From: Actinomycetes bacterium
GTDB lineage: Bacteria > Actinomycetota > Acidimicrobiia > Acidimicrobiales > RAAP-2
DNA: 64,000 nt
Assembly (NCBI GenBank): GCA_021779855.1
Contig: JAJXZW010000007.1
Coordinates: 38,782-102,781, forward strand
Direction: 5' to 3'
In this document: piece after piece, positions 46,694 to 57,003 of the stretch
Layout of the letters: each line of letters starts with the position of its first letter
Position numbering within the stretch: the first letter of the stretch is position 1
Position numbers and translations under genes: made by a program
The notes under the pieces: model-generated
The model's input: only the letters and a program-made list of their open reading frames with translations
The model's database searches: none
What the model was told of the DNA's origin: nothing

Positions 46694-48235
46694 CTACCGG
46701 TCCTGCTCGGTCCGCTCGGTGGACCGGACCCGACTCAGCGAGAAGAGGGCGGCCAGGGCCATCAGACCCATCGAGGCGTAGAAGGCGTTGTGGAGACCGG
46801 AGGTGAACGCGGCGGCCAGCCCGCGGGTGAGGCTCGTCGAGCCGACGAAGATGGCGAAAGCCAGGCGGCGGGTGATGCTGTGCGAGGCGATCAGCATCGC
46901 CAGGGAGAACGAGAAGACCATACCGATGTTGGCGAAGGTCCGCAGCATCCCCGAGGAGATGCCGAACGCCTGGGGCGGCGAGGCCTTCATGACCGCCGAG
47001 TTGTTGGCCGGGAAGAAGGAGCTGGCGCCGAGCCCGTTGACGACACTGCCCACGACGACCACCCAGAGGCCGGTCGAGACCGATAGGTGGGCGTAGACGA
47101 ACAGGGCCACCACCTGGACGGCCAGGCCGGTCGTCGCGGGCACGACCGGCGAGACCCGGTCGGCCAGCCGCCCGGCCGCCGGGCCGATCGCCGCGCCGAC
47201 GAGGTAGCCCGGGATGAGCAGCAGCGACGCGTGGATCGGCGTGAGCGCCCTCGCCCCCTGGAGGTACATGATGACGAGGAAGAGGACCGCGTAGTTCGCC
47301 AGGCCCTGGAAGAACGAGGCCAGCAGCGACGGGGTCATCGCCGGCACCGCGAAGAGCGAGAGGGGGAGCATGGGTTCGGCCGCCCGCCGCTCGACGAGGA
47401 CGAACAGTCCGAGCATGACGACGCCGCCGACGAGGTAGCCCAGGATCGTCGCGTCCAGGGGATCGGTCGCGAGCTTGGTCACCGACCACAGAATCCCGTA
47501 GAGACCGAGACCGAGCGCCGCCATGCCCGCGAGGTCGAGGCGATGGCTCACCCGGGCCCCGTGCTCGCGCAGCAGCCGGAGGGCGAGGCCCACCCCGACC
47601 AGGCCGATCGGCACGTTGATCCAGAAGATCCAGCGCCACGACACGTAGGTCACGATCGCCCCGCCGAGGAGGATCCCCAGCACGGCGCCGGCGCTGAAGC
47701 CGACGCTGTTGTAGCCGTAGGCCCGGCCGCGCTGCTCCTTGGGGAAGAGCTCGGCGATGATCGCGCCGCTGTTGGCCGTCACCAGTGCGCCCCCCACTCC
47801 CTGGAGGAGACGGAAGGCGACGATCGAGGCCTCGTTCCAGGCCAGCGCGCACAGGGCCGAGCCCACGATGAAGACGACGAAGCCGGCCTCGTACATGCGC
47901 ACCCGTCCGAACATGTCGCCGAGGCGCCCGACCTGGGTGGCGAGGAGCGTGATGACGAGGAGGTAGCCGATCACCACCCATATGACCGAGTCGAGGGCCA
48001 CGTGCAGGCTGCGCTCGATCTCGGGCAGGGCGAGCACGACGATGGTCGTGTCGACCGCGGTAATCATGACCCCGACCATCACTACGACGATCGCCCACGC
48101 GCTCGAGGAGTGGGTCCCCCGAGGCGTCGGCGGGTCGACGTTCGGGGGAGTGGGGGTCGGGTCGGGCACTACCCGGCACCCTAGGTCGTCGCGGCCTAAG
48201 GACCGCGCCACGGACCACCGCGGTGGGATCGTCAC
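46694..48235 (-). CDS. MFS transporter, DHA2 (14-TM) type
   Basis: AVDTTIVVLALPEIERSL, LGDMFGRVRMYEAGFVVF, FRLLQGVGGALVTANSGAII; true start may be further in. Confidence 0.92.
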   Translation of the reverse strand: MTIPPRWSVARSLGRDDLGCRVVPDPTPTPPNVDPPTPRGTHSSSAWAIVVVMVGVMITAVDTTIVVLALPEIERSLHVALDSVIWVVIGYLLVITLLATQVGRLGDMFGRVRMYEAGFVVFIVGSALCALAWNEASIVAFRLLQGVGGALVTANSGAIIAELFPKEQRGRAYGYNSVGFSAGAVLGILLGGAIVTYVSWRWIFWINVPIGLVGVGLALRLLREHGARVSHRLDLAGMAALGLGLYGILWSVTKLATDPLDATILGYLVGGVVMLGLFVLVERRAAEPMLPLSLFAVPAMTPSLLASFFQGLANYAVLFLVIMYLQGARALTPIHASLLLIPGYLVGAAIGPAAGRLADRVSPVVPATTGLAVQVVALFVYAHLSVSTGLWVVVVGSVVNGLGASSFFPANNSAVMKASPPQAFGISSGMLRTFANIGMVFSFSLAMLIASHSITRRLAFAIFVGSTSLTRGLAAAFTSGLHNAFYASMGLMALAALFSLSRVRSTERTEQDR

Positions 48236-49140
48236 GACGGGCGGTCGCGAGCGCGCCGGGCCGATCGCTCATCGGCCGCGGTGTCCACTCCGCGCAGGCT
48301 CCGGGGCCAGAGGCCCTCGGCGCGCACGACGTTGGCCTGGGCGCTGTAGACGAGCAGCCGTGCGCCGAGGTAGACCCAGGCGAGCAGTCCGACGACGGCG
48401 GCGAAGGGACCGTAGTAGCGCGAGGCGTGCGCGACGACGTGTCCGACGTAGAGCGTCCCGACGCTTTGCAGCGCCGTCCAGGCGACGGCCCCGACGACCA
48501 CGCCGGGCCAGGCGACGGCGACACCGAGGCGCCGGTTGGTCAGGAGCTCGAAGGCGAGGAAGAAGAGCAGGGCGTTGACGGCGAGGGCGCCCGCGACGGC
48601 CACCACCCCCGAGGCGAGGGGCGAGAGGGCGTGGGCGAGGGGCAGGCCGGCCAGGGCGGTCGAGACAACGGTGAGCAGGCCGAGTGCGGCGAGCATCGCG
48701 AGCCCCCGCACGCTCGAGCGCAGGAGGTTGGGCCGCTCGGCGCGGGGCAGGTCCCAGAGCGCGTTCATCGCCCGCTCCAGGGCCCGGGTCACGCCGAGCC
48801 CCGCCCAGAGCGCCCACAGGGCCCCGAGGCCCAGGGCGACCCCGCTACCGTTGACCGAGGTGTCGAGGACGCCCGAGAAGGTGGGGAAGTTGCGCACGGC
48901 GCTCGCCAGCACCCGCGCGCGCAACCCAGGGTCGCCGTGGAGGACGAAGCCCACGACCGAGGCGAACACCAGCAGGAGTGGCAGGGCGGATAGGAAGCCG
49001 TAGTAGGCGACGAGGGCCGCCAGGTCGCCTCCACCGTCCTCGGACGTCTTGCGCACGACCGCCACCACGAAGGCGAGGGCGGGCGTGCGGCGCTGGAGGC
49101 GGTCGAGGGGGTCGAGCAGGCGGGCGAGGCGGTCGGCCAC
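48232..49140 (-). CDS. YihY/BrkB family membrane protein
   Basis: DLAALVAYYGFLSALPLLLVFASVVGFV; YYGPFAAVVGLLAWVYLGARLLVYSAQANVV. Confidence 0.93.
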   Translation of the reverse strand: MADRLARLLDPLDRLQRRTPALAFVVAVVRKTSEDGGGDLAALVAYYGFLSALPLLLVFASVVGFVLHGDPGLRARVLASAVRNFPTFSGVLDTSVNGSGVALGLGALWALWAGLGVTRALERAMNALWDLPRAERPNLLRSSVRGLAMLAALGLLTVVSTALAGLPLAHALSPLASGVVAVAGALAVNALLFFLAFELLTNRRLGVAVAWPGVVVGAVAWTALQSVGTLYVGHVVAHASRYYGPFAAVVGLLAWVYLGARLLVYSAQANVVRAEGLWPRSLRGVDTAADERSARRARDRPS

Positions 49141-49174
49141 CCGTCCAGCGTTACAGACGCGGAACCGCCGAGCG

Positions 49175-49280
49175 GCTCAGCCCCGCTCGAGCACCACCGG
49201 CGCGAGATTACCGGGCCCGAGCCCCTCGACGGCGCGCACGACCAGCTTGAGCGGCACGACGTAGCCACCCTCGTGCGGGA
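49175..49280 (-). pseudogene. Remnant of an unidentified conserved-looking ORF
   Basis: LPHEGGYVVPLKLVVRAVEGLGPGNLAPVVLERG-stop; no intact upstream frame. Confidence 0.35.
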
Positions 49281-49561
49281 AGGGAGGTCGTGAACGCGGT
49301 CGTGCCCACGGTCCCGCACCGGGATGTACTCGGAGCCGTGGGTGAGGGAGGGGCGAGCGCGAGTCAGTTCGGCGCCCTCGGGCGCGACGGTGACGACGTG
49401 GGACGGCGAGGGGCCCCGCCAGTGCCGGATCGCCCTCGGGGGCGATCGTCGCGGCTGCAGGCTCGGTGAGGGACGCGACCCGTGGACGATGGCCACGAAT
49501 GGACCTACGTCCCTCGCCGGTCCGACGCGCCCGCGCCTACGGTCGAATCGAGGAGGTCGCC

Positions 49562-49696
49562 ATGGCCAACAGCGCATCGCACTGGGTCCGGCGGTGGCGG
49601 CGCGTGCGGGGACGCACGCGCACGGTCTTGCAGTACCAGAGCCACCACAACCCGCATCGGCCCCACCGCTACTGGGATCGCCAGAAGGAGCGCTGA
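49562..49696 (+). CDS. Small basic protein (44 aa)
   Basis: ATG preceded by GAGGAGG Shine-Dalgarno; MANSASHWVRRWRRVRGRTRTVLQYQSHHNPHRPHRYWDRQKER. Confidence 0.5.
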   Translation: MANSASHWVRRWRRVRGRTRTVLQYQSHHNPHRPHRYWDRQKER

Positions 49697-49723
49697 GCGA
49701 TTTCCGGCTCACCCGTCCCCGAC

Positions 49724-50719
49724 GTGACGGGACCCGCCCCGGGGGTCACGGTGGCCCCCGCTACCCCCACGACCCGCGCGGTGGCACCCGAGGCGACGAG
49801 CGTCCCCGACGGGTCCGTCGCACGGGGCGATCCGCCGATCTCCCTCACGGGCGTCACCAAGGTCTACCGGGGTGGCGGCGGCGTGCGGGACCTCTCACTC
49901 GAGGTGGGCTGGGGTGAGGTCTTCGGCTTCCTGGGACCGAACGGGGCGGGCAAGACCACGACGATCCGGCTGCTGCTCGACCTCATCCGGCCCCAGCGCG
50001 GCGCGGTGCGGCTCTTCGGGCTCGACGCGCGCCGCGACGCCGTGGCCATCCACCGGCGCCTCGGCTACCTGCCCGGCGAGTTCGCGCTCTACGAGCGACT
50101 AACGGCCCGTGAGACGCTCGCCCACTTCGCCCGCCTGCGCGGCGGGCCCGACGAAGCGACCGTGGAGCGCTGGGCGGCCGAGTTCGACCTCGAGCTCGAC
50201 CGGCCGGTGCGGGCGCTCTCGCGCGGGAACCGCCAGAAGGTCGGGCTCGTCTCGGCGCTGATGAACGAGCCCGACCTGCTCGTGCTCGACGAGCCGACGG
50301 TCGGGCTCGACCCCTTGGTGCAGCGCACGGTCCACCAACGGCTGCGCGGGGCTGCCGCGTCCGGCCGGACGGTCTTTCTGTCCTCGCACGTCCTGAGCGA
50401 GGCGGCCGAGGTCGCTGACCGGGTGGGGCTGATCAAGGAGGGCCGGCTCGTCGCGATTGAGCGGGTGGCCGAGTTCCGGGCCCGGCCCGTGCACGAAGTG
50501 GAGGTGCGCGCGGATCCGGCGGCCGCCCTCGACGCACTCGGGGACCTCAAGGACGTCACGGTGCGCGAGCGGATCGAGGGCGGGCTGCGCCTCGAGGTCG
50601 TCGGGAGCCTCAACCCGCTCGTCGCTGCGTTGGCCGCGCTCGACGTGGTCGACTTGTCGGTGCGCGAGCCGAGCCTCGAGGACGTGTTCCTCTCCTACTA
50701 TGACGGCTCCGCGCGCTAG
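49724..50719 (+). CDS. ABC-2 type transporter ATPase
   Basis: GFLGPNGAGKTTTIRLLLDLIRPQRG, LSRGNRQKVGLVSALMNEPDLLVLDEPTVGLDPL. Confidence 0.93.
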   Translation: MTGPAPGVTVAPATPTTRAVAPEATSVPDGSVARGDPPISLTGVTKVYRGGGGVRDLSLEVGWGEVFGFLGPNGAGKTTTIRLLLDLIRPQRGAVRLFGLDARRDAVAIHRRLGYLPGEFALYERLTARETLAHFARLRGGPDEATVERWAAEFDLELDRPVRALSRGNRQKVGLVSALMNEPDLLVLDEPTVGLDPLVQRTVHQRLRGAAASGRTVFLSSHVLSEAAEVADRVGLIKEGRLVAIERVAEFRARPVHEVEVRADPAAALDALGDLKDVTVRERIEGGLRLEVVGSLNPLVAALAALDVVDLSVREPSLEDVFLSYYDGSAR

Positions 50720-51527
50720 GGGGCGCCGGCCCTGGCCGCGCCGCGGGGTCTTCGCCCGCTCGCTGCGCGAGGAGCGTCGCGGCCTCGTCGGCTGGTCGGT
50801 GGGGATCGCGACGTACTGCGTGGTGGTGCTGTCGGTCTACCCCACGATCCATAACAACCCCTTCGCCAAGATCTTCCAGGCCTTCCCCGAGGTGCTCCGC
50901 AGGCTCTTCAACCTCCCGGACTTCATCACCGGCCCGGGGTATCTGGGCACCGAGGTCTTCTCGGTGATCGCCCCGATGCTCCTCGCTCTCTTCGCCATCT
51001 TGTGGGCGTCGGACCTCGCGGCGGGGGAGGAGGACCGCGGGACCGTCGACCTGCTGCTCGCCAACCCGGTGTCGCGTGGCCGCGTCGTGCTCGAGAAGTG
51101 GGCGGCCCTCGCGGTGGGCACCCTGTGGCTCGGCGCGGTCCTCGAGGCGACCCTGGGGCTGCTCGGCCCCGTGTTCTCGCTCTCGGTCGGCTGGGCCGGG
51201 CTCAGCGCGGCGGTGGTCGGCTCGACGGCCTTCGCCCTCGCCTTCGCCACCCTCGCGCTGGCCGTCGGCGCGTCGAGCGGGTCGCGGGGCCTCGCCCGCG
51301 GGGTCGCGACGGCCCTCGCCGTGGCGAGCTACCTGCTCTCGGCCCTCGCCCCGCTGGCGAGCGCCTTCGGGCGGGTGGCCTGGCTCTCGCTGTGGGACCA
51401 GGCGCTCGGCCACCAGCCCCTCACCACGGGACTGCGGCTGGGGAACCTCAGCGTGGTCGCGGTCGTGACCGTCGTGCTGCTGTCGGTCTCCCTGTGGGGT
51501 TACGACCGGCGCGACCTCGCCACGTAG
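50700..51527 (+). CDS. ABC-2 type transporter permease
   Basis: ATG overlaps ATPase 3' end; 6 TM; LAAGEEDRGTVDLLLANPVSRGRVVLEKWAAL. Confidence 0.9.
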   Translation: MTAPRARGRRPWPRRGVFARSLREERRGLVGWSVGIATYCVVVLSVYPTIHNNPFAKIFQAFPEVLRRLFNLPDFITGPGYLGTEVFSVIAPMLLALFAILWASDLAAGEEDRGTVDLLLANPVSRGRVVLEKWAALAVGTLWLGAVLEATLGLLGPVFSLSVGWAGLSAAVVGSTAFALAFATLALAVGASSGSRGLARGVATALAVASYLLSALAPLASAFGRVAWLSLWDQALGHQPLTTGLRLGNLSVVAVVTVVLLSVSLWGYDRRDLAT

Positions 51528-51674
51528 TCGGCTCGCCCCGGGCGGGTCGAGGTGTCACCGGGGCGCTCCGGGGACCTTCCCGGGCCACACGGTGACCTTG
51601 GCCTCTAGGGGGCCGGGGGCCGGGGGCCTAGCGTCCTGGTCGCGGGGCCGGACGACGACGAGGAGGAGGTTCGC

Positions 51675-52193
51675 GTGCGCACGGCCCTGACCCCGACCCG
51701 AAGGCGCCCATCCGCCCCAGCGACCCGCCGAGGCTGGAGGGGGCTCGCCATCGCTCTGACCCTGGGCGTCTCCTCCTCCGGCGTCCTCGTCGGCCTCGGG
51801 CCGGCGGGCGTCGGCGGTCCGACCGCGGCCGCAGCGGCGACCCTCCCCCCGTGCCCGACGCTCGCGACCTGGCCCTTCAGGCCGATCACCCCGGTCGTCA
51901 AGGCGACACTCGTCTACTACTACCGCGCCCGGCACCTCACGCCGCTCAGCGTCTACCGCAACCGGATGTGGGTGCTCAACCTCGCCCTCGAGCGCGCCGG
52001 GACCCACTGGTGCGCCAACCCTGACGGCGGCCGGGCCGGCTACGTGGGGGTGGTGCCGAAGAACGCCCGCAACGCCGTCATGGTGCGCGTGACGCACCGT
52101 GCGTATCCGGTGACGGGCTCGGCGACCACCTTCGCCACCTTGGCCCTCCTACCCGCGGGGTGGAAGGTCGTCTCTGACGACACGGCGCCGTGA
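51675..52193 (+). CDS. Secreted hypothetical protein
   Basis: Signal peptide ending in GPTAAAAA; overlaps downstream ATPase start by 4 nt (GTGA). Confidence 0.7.
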   Translation: MRTALTPTRRRPSAPATRRGWRGLAIALTLGVSSSGVLVGLGPAGVGGPTAAAAATLPPCPTLATWPFRPITPVVKATLVYYYRARHLTPLSVYRNRMWVLNLALERAGTHWCANPDGGRAGYVGVVPKNARNAVMVRVTHRAYPVTGSATTFATLALLPAGWKVVSDDTAP

Positions 52194-54571
52194 GTGACGC
52201 GCTGCGGGCTGCGCCGGCGCCCCCGCGCCGGTCGTCCCCCCCGGCGCGCCGCCCAGCCGCCCCCTCGGCGCTCGTCGTACCGGCCGTGGTGCTCGCCGGG
52301 ACCCTCGCGCTGCTCGCCGCCGGCCTGGTGGCGCGCGCGGTCGGTGCGCCCTCGGGGGCCGTCGACGGCCCGTGGTTCACGGCGGGCGTCGCGGGGGCCC
52401 TCTACAGCCTCGCCGAGACCGCCGCTAGCCTGCGCGCCCGGCGCCTGGGCGTCGACGTCATCGCCCTCGTCGCCCTCGCGGGGGCGCTCGCGACGGGCGA
52501 GCTGCTCGCGGCCGGCGTCGTCGCGGTCATGGTCGCCACCGGTCGCGCGCTCGAGGCGTGGGCCGAGGGCCGGGCCCGCCGCGACCTGCGCGCCCTCGTG
52601 GAGCGGGCCCCCACCGTGGCCCACAAGCGCGTCGGCGAGCGGATCGTGACGGTCGCGGCCGACGAGGTCGTGGTGGGCGACGTGCTCCTCGTGGCCACCG
52701 GCGAGGTCGTCCCGGCCGACGGCGACCTCACGGGCCCGGCCGTCCTCGACGAGTCGGCGCTCACCGGCGAGCCGCTGCCGGTGGCCCGCGAGGCGGCCAC
52801 GCCCGTGCGCAGCGGCGTAACCAACGCCGGCCCGCCCTTCGAGATGACCGTCACGGTCGAGGTGAGCGAGAGCACCTACGCCCGCGTCGTGCGCCTCACC
52901 GAGGAGGCCGAGCGCAACCCCGCGCCCTTCGTGCGCCTGGCCGACCGCTACTCCCTCTACTTCCTCGCCGCGACGGCCGCGGTCACGGCCGCGGCCCTCG
53001 CCCTCGGGGGGTCCTCGCGCGCGGTGGCGGTCCTCGTCGTGGCGACACCGTGTCCGCTGATCCTGGCGTCGCCGGTGGCCTTCGCGTCGGGCCTGTCACG
53101 CGCCGCGCGCCGGGGCGTGGTGGTGAAGGGCGCGGCGGTGCTCGAGCGGCTGGCGCGCTGCACGACGCTGCTCGTCGACAAGACCGGGACCGTCACCATG
53201 GGACGACCGGAGGTGGTCGGCGTCGTGACCGACGGCGACGGCGACCCCGACGAGGTGGTGCGCCTCGCGGCCAGCCTCGACCAGACCTCGACCCACGTGC
53301 TGGCCGCCGCGGTCGTGCGCGAGGCCCAACGGCGCAACCTCAGCCTCGAGGTCCCCACGGGCGTGCGCGAGGAGGCGGGCCGCGGCGCGGTGGGCGAGGT
53401 CGCCGGCCGACGCGTGGCGGTGGGCACGGCCGAGTGGGTGGGCGTCGCCGAGGACGCGCCGACGTGGGTGGAGTTCGCGCGCCGGCGAGCCCACTGGGAG
53501 GGCGCGACGGGGATCTACGTGGCGCTCGACGGCCGGCCGCGCGGGGTCGTGCTGGTCACCGACCCGGTGCGCGCGGATGCGGCCCACGCCCTGCGGGTCC
53601 TGCGTCGCCACGGCGTGGCGCGCGTCGTCATGGTGACCGGGGACCGGCACGAGGTTGGCGAGCTCGTGGGAGACGCCGTCGGTGTCGACGAGGTCGTCGC
53701 CGAGTGCTCGCCCGCCCAGAAGCTCGACGTCGTGCGCGCCGAGCGCGCCCTCGCCCCCACGGCGATGGTGGGCGACGGCATCAACGACGCGCCGGCCCTC
53801 GCCCTGGCCGACGTCGGAGTCGCGATGGGCGCGCGCGGGGCGACCGCGTCGTCCGAGGCGGCCGACGTCGTCTTGACCGTGGACCGACTGGACCGCATCG
53901 CTGACGCCCGGGCCGTTGCGACCCGGTCGCGTCGGGTCGCGCTGCAGAGCGTCGTGGTGGGGATGGCGCTCTCGCTCGGCGCGATGGGCGTCGCCACCGC
54001 CGGGCTCCTCCCGGCGGTGTGGGGCGCACTCGTCCAGGAGGGTATCGACGTCGTGGCGATCGCGAACGCGCTCCGGGTCCTGCGCCGCCCCCGGGCCGAG
54101 GTGGCCCTTCCGCGCGGCGCGTACGAGGCCATCGTCTCCCTGCGCGCCGCGCACGGACCCGAGCGCGCGGCGCTCGCGGAACTGGTGGCCGTGGCCGACG
54201 GGCTGGACCGGGCCGGCCCGTCGGGGCTCGCCGCGGCGCTCGCGGGACTCTCGCGCCGCCTCGAGCACGACGTCGTCGCCCACGAGCAACTCGAGGAGGC
54301 CACGCTCTACCCGCTGCTGGCGCGCTCCCTGGGTGGGGTCGACCCGACCGCGACCATGAGTCGGGCCCACCGCGAGATCGTGACGCGGGCCCGCCGGCTG
54401 AGCCAACTGGCCGCCGACCTCGAGGTGGCGCCCCGGGGCTCCCCCGACGTGGCCGAGGTGCGTCGCGCCCTCTACGGGCTTGAGGCCATCCTGCGCCTGC
54501 ACATGGAACAGGAGGAGGAGAGCTACTTCACCCTGGCCGAGCCCCCGACCGAGGGGGCCGTGGCCCCCTAG
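52190..54571 (+). CDS. P1B-type metal ATPase with C-terminal hemerythrin-like HHE domain (P1B-5-like)
   Basis: TPCPLILASPVAF, DKTGTVTMG, MVGDGINDAPALALADVGVAMG; C-term LEHDVVAHEQLEEATLYPLL, SRAHREIVTRA, RLHMEQEEESYF. Confidence 0.93.
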   Translation: MSDALRAAPAPPRRSSPPARRPAAPSALVVPAVVLAGTLALLAAGLVARAVGAPSGAVDGPWFTAGVAGALYSLAETAASLRARRLGVDVIALVALAGALATGELLAAGVVAVMVATGRALEAWAEGRARRDLRALVERAPTVAHKRVGERIVTVAADEVVVGDVLLVATGEVVPADGDLTGPAVLDESALTGEPLPVAREAATPVRSGVTNAGPPFEMTVTVEVSESTYARVVRLTEEAERNPAPFVRLADRYSLYFLAATAAVTAAALALGGSSRAVAVLVVATPCPLILASPVAFASGLSRAARRGVVVKGAAVLERLARCTTLLVDKTGTVTMGRPEVVGVVTDGDGDPDEVVRLAASLDQTSTHVLAAAVVREAQRRNLSLEVPTGVREEAGRGAVGEVAGRRVAVGTAEWVGVAEDAPTWVEFARRRAHWEGATGIYVALDGRPRGVVLVTDPVRADAAHALRVLRRHGVARVVMVTGDRHEVGELVGDAVGVDEVVAECSPAQKLDVVRAERALAPTAMVGDGINDAPALALADVGVAMGARGATASSEAADVVLTVDRLDRIADARAVATRSRRVALQSVVVGMALSLGAMGVATAGLLPAVWGALVQEGIDVVAIANALRVLRRPRAEVALPRGAYEAIVSLRAAHGPERAALAELVAVADGLDRAGPSGLAAALAGLSRRLEHDVVAHEQLEEATLYPLLARSLGGVDPTATMSRAHREIVTRARRLSQLAADLEVAPRGSPDVAEVRRALYGLEAILRLHMEQEEESYFTLAEPPTEGAVAP

Positions 54572-56993
54572 TCGGACCGGCCGCGACCGACGGCGGCAGG
54601 ATCCGCCGGCGCAGGGAGGCCACCCGCGTCACCGTCTCGACCACGAGAGCGCCGGCGACGCCCAGGGCGAGAGCGCCGAGCTCGACGGACCCGCTCGGGT
54701 GGGTCGCCAGGTCGAAGTAGCGCGCGAATGGTCCCCAGGTGTACGCGATGAGGAAGAGGGCGGCCATCGCCGCGACCAGGGCGAGCCGGCCCCGGGTCAG
54801 GGGTCGGGCGACCACGGCGATCAGCCACAGCGTCACCACCGCGGCGGCCGTGACGGCGGCCACCCGGGCGGTGGCCGCGGGCGCGCCGTTGGCGCGGGCC
54901 AGCGCGTACGCGCTGAGGATGGCCGCGGCCGAGACCGTCCCGGCGATCGCTGAGAGGGTGAGGACCCGGCGCAAGAAGCCGGGCTCGAAGCGCCGGTCGT
55001 TGGGACCGAGGGCGAGGAAGAACCCCGGTATCCCGATGGCGACCGACCCGACCAGGGTGAGTTGGCGGGGCAGAAGGGGGTAGGCCGATCCCACGATCGA
55101 CACGACGACCGACAGCACCAGTGAGTAGATGTTCTTGGTGAAAAAGAGCGCCGCCACGCGCTCGATGTTGGCCAGCGCCCGTCGGCCCTCGGCCACCACC
55201 GAGGGCATCACGTCGAAGTCGTCATCGAGCAGCACCAGTTGGGCGACCCCCCGGGTGATCGCCGCGCCCGAGCCCATGGCGATGCCCAGGTCGGCCGTCT
55301 TGAGGGCCAGCACGTCGTTGACCCCGTCCCCGGTCATCGCGACCGTGTGACCGCGGGCGCGTAGCGCTCCCACCATCTCGCGCTTCACCTCGGGGGTGGT
55401 GCGCCCGAAGACGCGCGAGGACTCCACGAGCTCGGTGAAGGCCTCCCCCCCGGGGTGCAGGTCGCGCGCGTCGACGGCGCGCTCGGCGTCGGGCACGCCT
55501 ACGGCCGTCGCGATGGCCCGCACGGTCGCCACCGCGTCGCCGGAGATCACCCGTAGCGTGACGCCCTGGTCGCCGAAGTACGCGATCGTCGCCGCGACCG
55601 TCGGTCGGACCCGCTCGGCGAGCGCGACGAGGGCCACCAGGCGCAGGTCGCCCGGGAGCCGGTCGCCCTCGAGGGGCGCCGCGCCGCGCGCCAGCGCGAG
55701 GACCCGCGAACCCGTCTCGGCCCAGGACGCGGCGAGCGGGGCCAGGCCCTCGGGGTCGGCGGCGGTGACCATCTCGGGCGCCCCGAGGACCCAGGTGCCG
55801 TGGCCGGCGACGCGCACGGCGCTCCACTTGCGCGCCGAGCTGAAGGGTACCGACGCCTCGACCGTCCAGCCGGCGGCTGCCTCACCGACGGCTTCGGCGA
55901 TCGCGGCGAGGGTGGCGTTCGCCCCCGTCGCGCGGGCGATGGCGTCGAGGGCCGCGCGGGCCTCGTCGGGGCTGGCGCCACGGGCCTCGAGCCCGGAGAA
56001 GGCGACCCGTCCCTCGGTGAGGGTGCCGGTCTTGTCGACGCACAGGGCGTCGACGCGCGCCAGGGTCTCGATCGCCGGGAGCTCCTGGACGAGAGTGCGC
56101 ACGCGGGTGAGGCGCACGGCCGAGGCGAGGAAGGCGAGCGTCGTGAGCAGGACCAGTCCCTCGGGGATCATCCCGACGATCCCGGCGACGGCCAGGCGCA
56201 CGGCGACGCGCCACGGCTCGTGCTGGACCTGGCGCCAGAAGAGGACGGGGCCGATCACGACCATGGCCCAGGTGACCCAGCGCAGCACGCGGTTCACCGC
56301 CGCGACGAGCTCCGAGCCGGCCAGGCTGAACCGGCGGGCCTCGGTCGCCAGGCGGTTCGCGTACGAGTCGCGTCCCACCCGGGTGACCCGCGCGTGCACG
56401 ACCCCGGCCACGACCCACGTCCCCGAGAGCAGGTCGTCGCCCGCGCCCCGGGCGACCGGCTCGGACTCCCCGGTCGTGAGCGACTCGTCCACCTCGGCCG
56501 ATCCCCCCACCACGACCGCGTCGACGGCCAGCTGGTCGCCCGGGCGCAGCTCCAGCAGGTCGTCGAGCACCAGGTCCTCCACGGCGAGCTCGACCACGCC
56601 CCCCCCGCGCACCACCCGGGCGCGCGGGGCGCTCACCACGGCGAGGCGGTCGAGTTGGCGCTTGGCCCGGGACTCCTCGACCGCCCCCACGACGGTGTTG
56701 ATCACGGCGACCGCGAGGAAGGTCGCGTCGGGCAGGGCCCCGGTGGTGAGCGTGGCCGCACCCAGCACGAGCAGCAGGAAGTTCAGCCGGGTGAGGGCGT
56801 TACGTCGCAGGATCCGGCCCCAGGTCTGGGAGCCGTCGGCCTCGGCGCGGTTGGAGCGGCCGTCAGCCAGCCGCGCGGCGACCTCCTCGTCGCTCAGCCC
56901 GGTCGCCGTCGGCTCGTCGAGGTAGGCACGCGGGTCGGCCACCGGACCATCCTGCACCGGCGGGCGCCCGCGGGGCTCGACTCGGTCGCCCAC
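54528..56993 (-). CDS. Cation-transporting P-type ATPase, CtpE-like
   Basis: DESLTTGESEPVARG, CVDKTGTLTEGRV, MTGDGVNDVLALKTADLGIAMGSGAAITRGVAQLVLLDDDF. Confidence 0.93.
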   Translation of the reverse strand: MGDRVEPRGRPPVQDGPVADPRAYLDEPTATGLSDEEVAARLADGRSNRAEADGSQTWGRILRRNALTRLNFLLLVLGAATLTTGALPDATFLAVAVINTVVGAVEESRAKRQLDRLAVVSAPRARVVRGGGVVELAVEDLVLDDLLELRPGDQLAVDAVVVGGSAEVDESLTTGESEPVARGAGDDLLSGTWVVAGVVHARVTRVGRDSYANRLATEARRFSLAGSELVAAVNRVLRWVTWAMVVIGPVLFWRQVQHEPWRVAVRLAVAGIVGMIPEGLVLLTTLAFLASAVRLTRVRTLVQELPAIETLARVDALCVDKTGTLTEGRVAFSGLEARGASPDEARAALDAIARATGANATLAAIAEAVGEAAAGWTVEASVPFSSARKWSAVRVAGHGTWVLGAPEMVTAADPEGLAPLAASWAETGSRVLALARGAAPLEGDRLPGDLRLVALVALAERVRPTVAATIAYFGDQGVTLRVISGDAVATVRAIATAVGVPDAERAVDARDLHPGGEAFTELVESSRVFGRTTPEVKREMVGALRARGHTVAMTGDGVNDVLALKTADLGIAMGSGAAITRGVAQLVLLDDDFDVMPSVVAEGRRALANIERVAALFFTKNIYSLVLSVVVSIVGSAYPLLPRQLTLVGSVAIGIPGFFLALGPNDRRFEPGFLRRVLTLSAIAGTVSAAAILSAYALARANGAPAATARVAAVTAAAVVTLWLIAVVARPLTRGRLALVAAMAALFLIAYTWGPFARYFDLATHPSGSVELGALALGVAGALVVETVTRVASLRRRILPPSVAAGPTRGPRPPRSGARPG

Positions 56994-57003
56994 GCGCCCG
57001 GGA

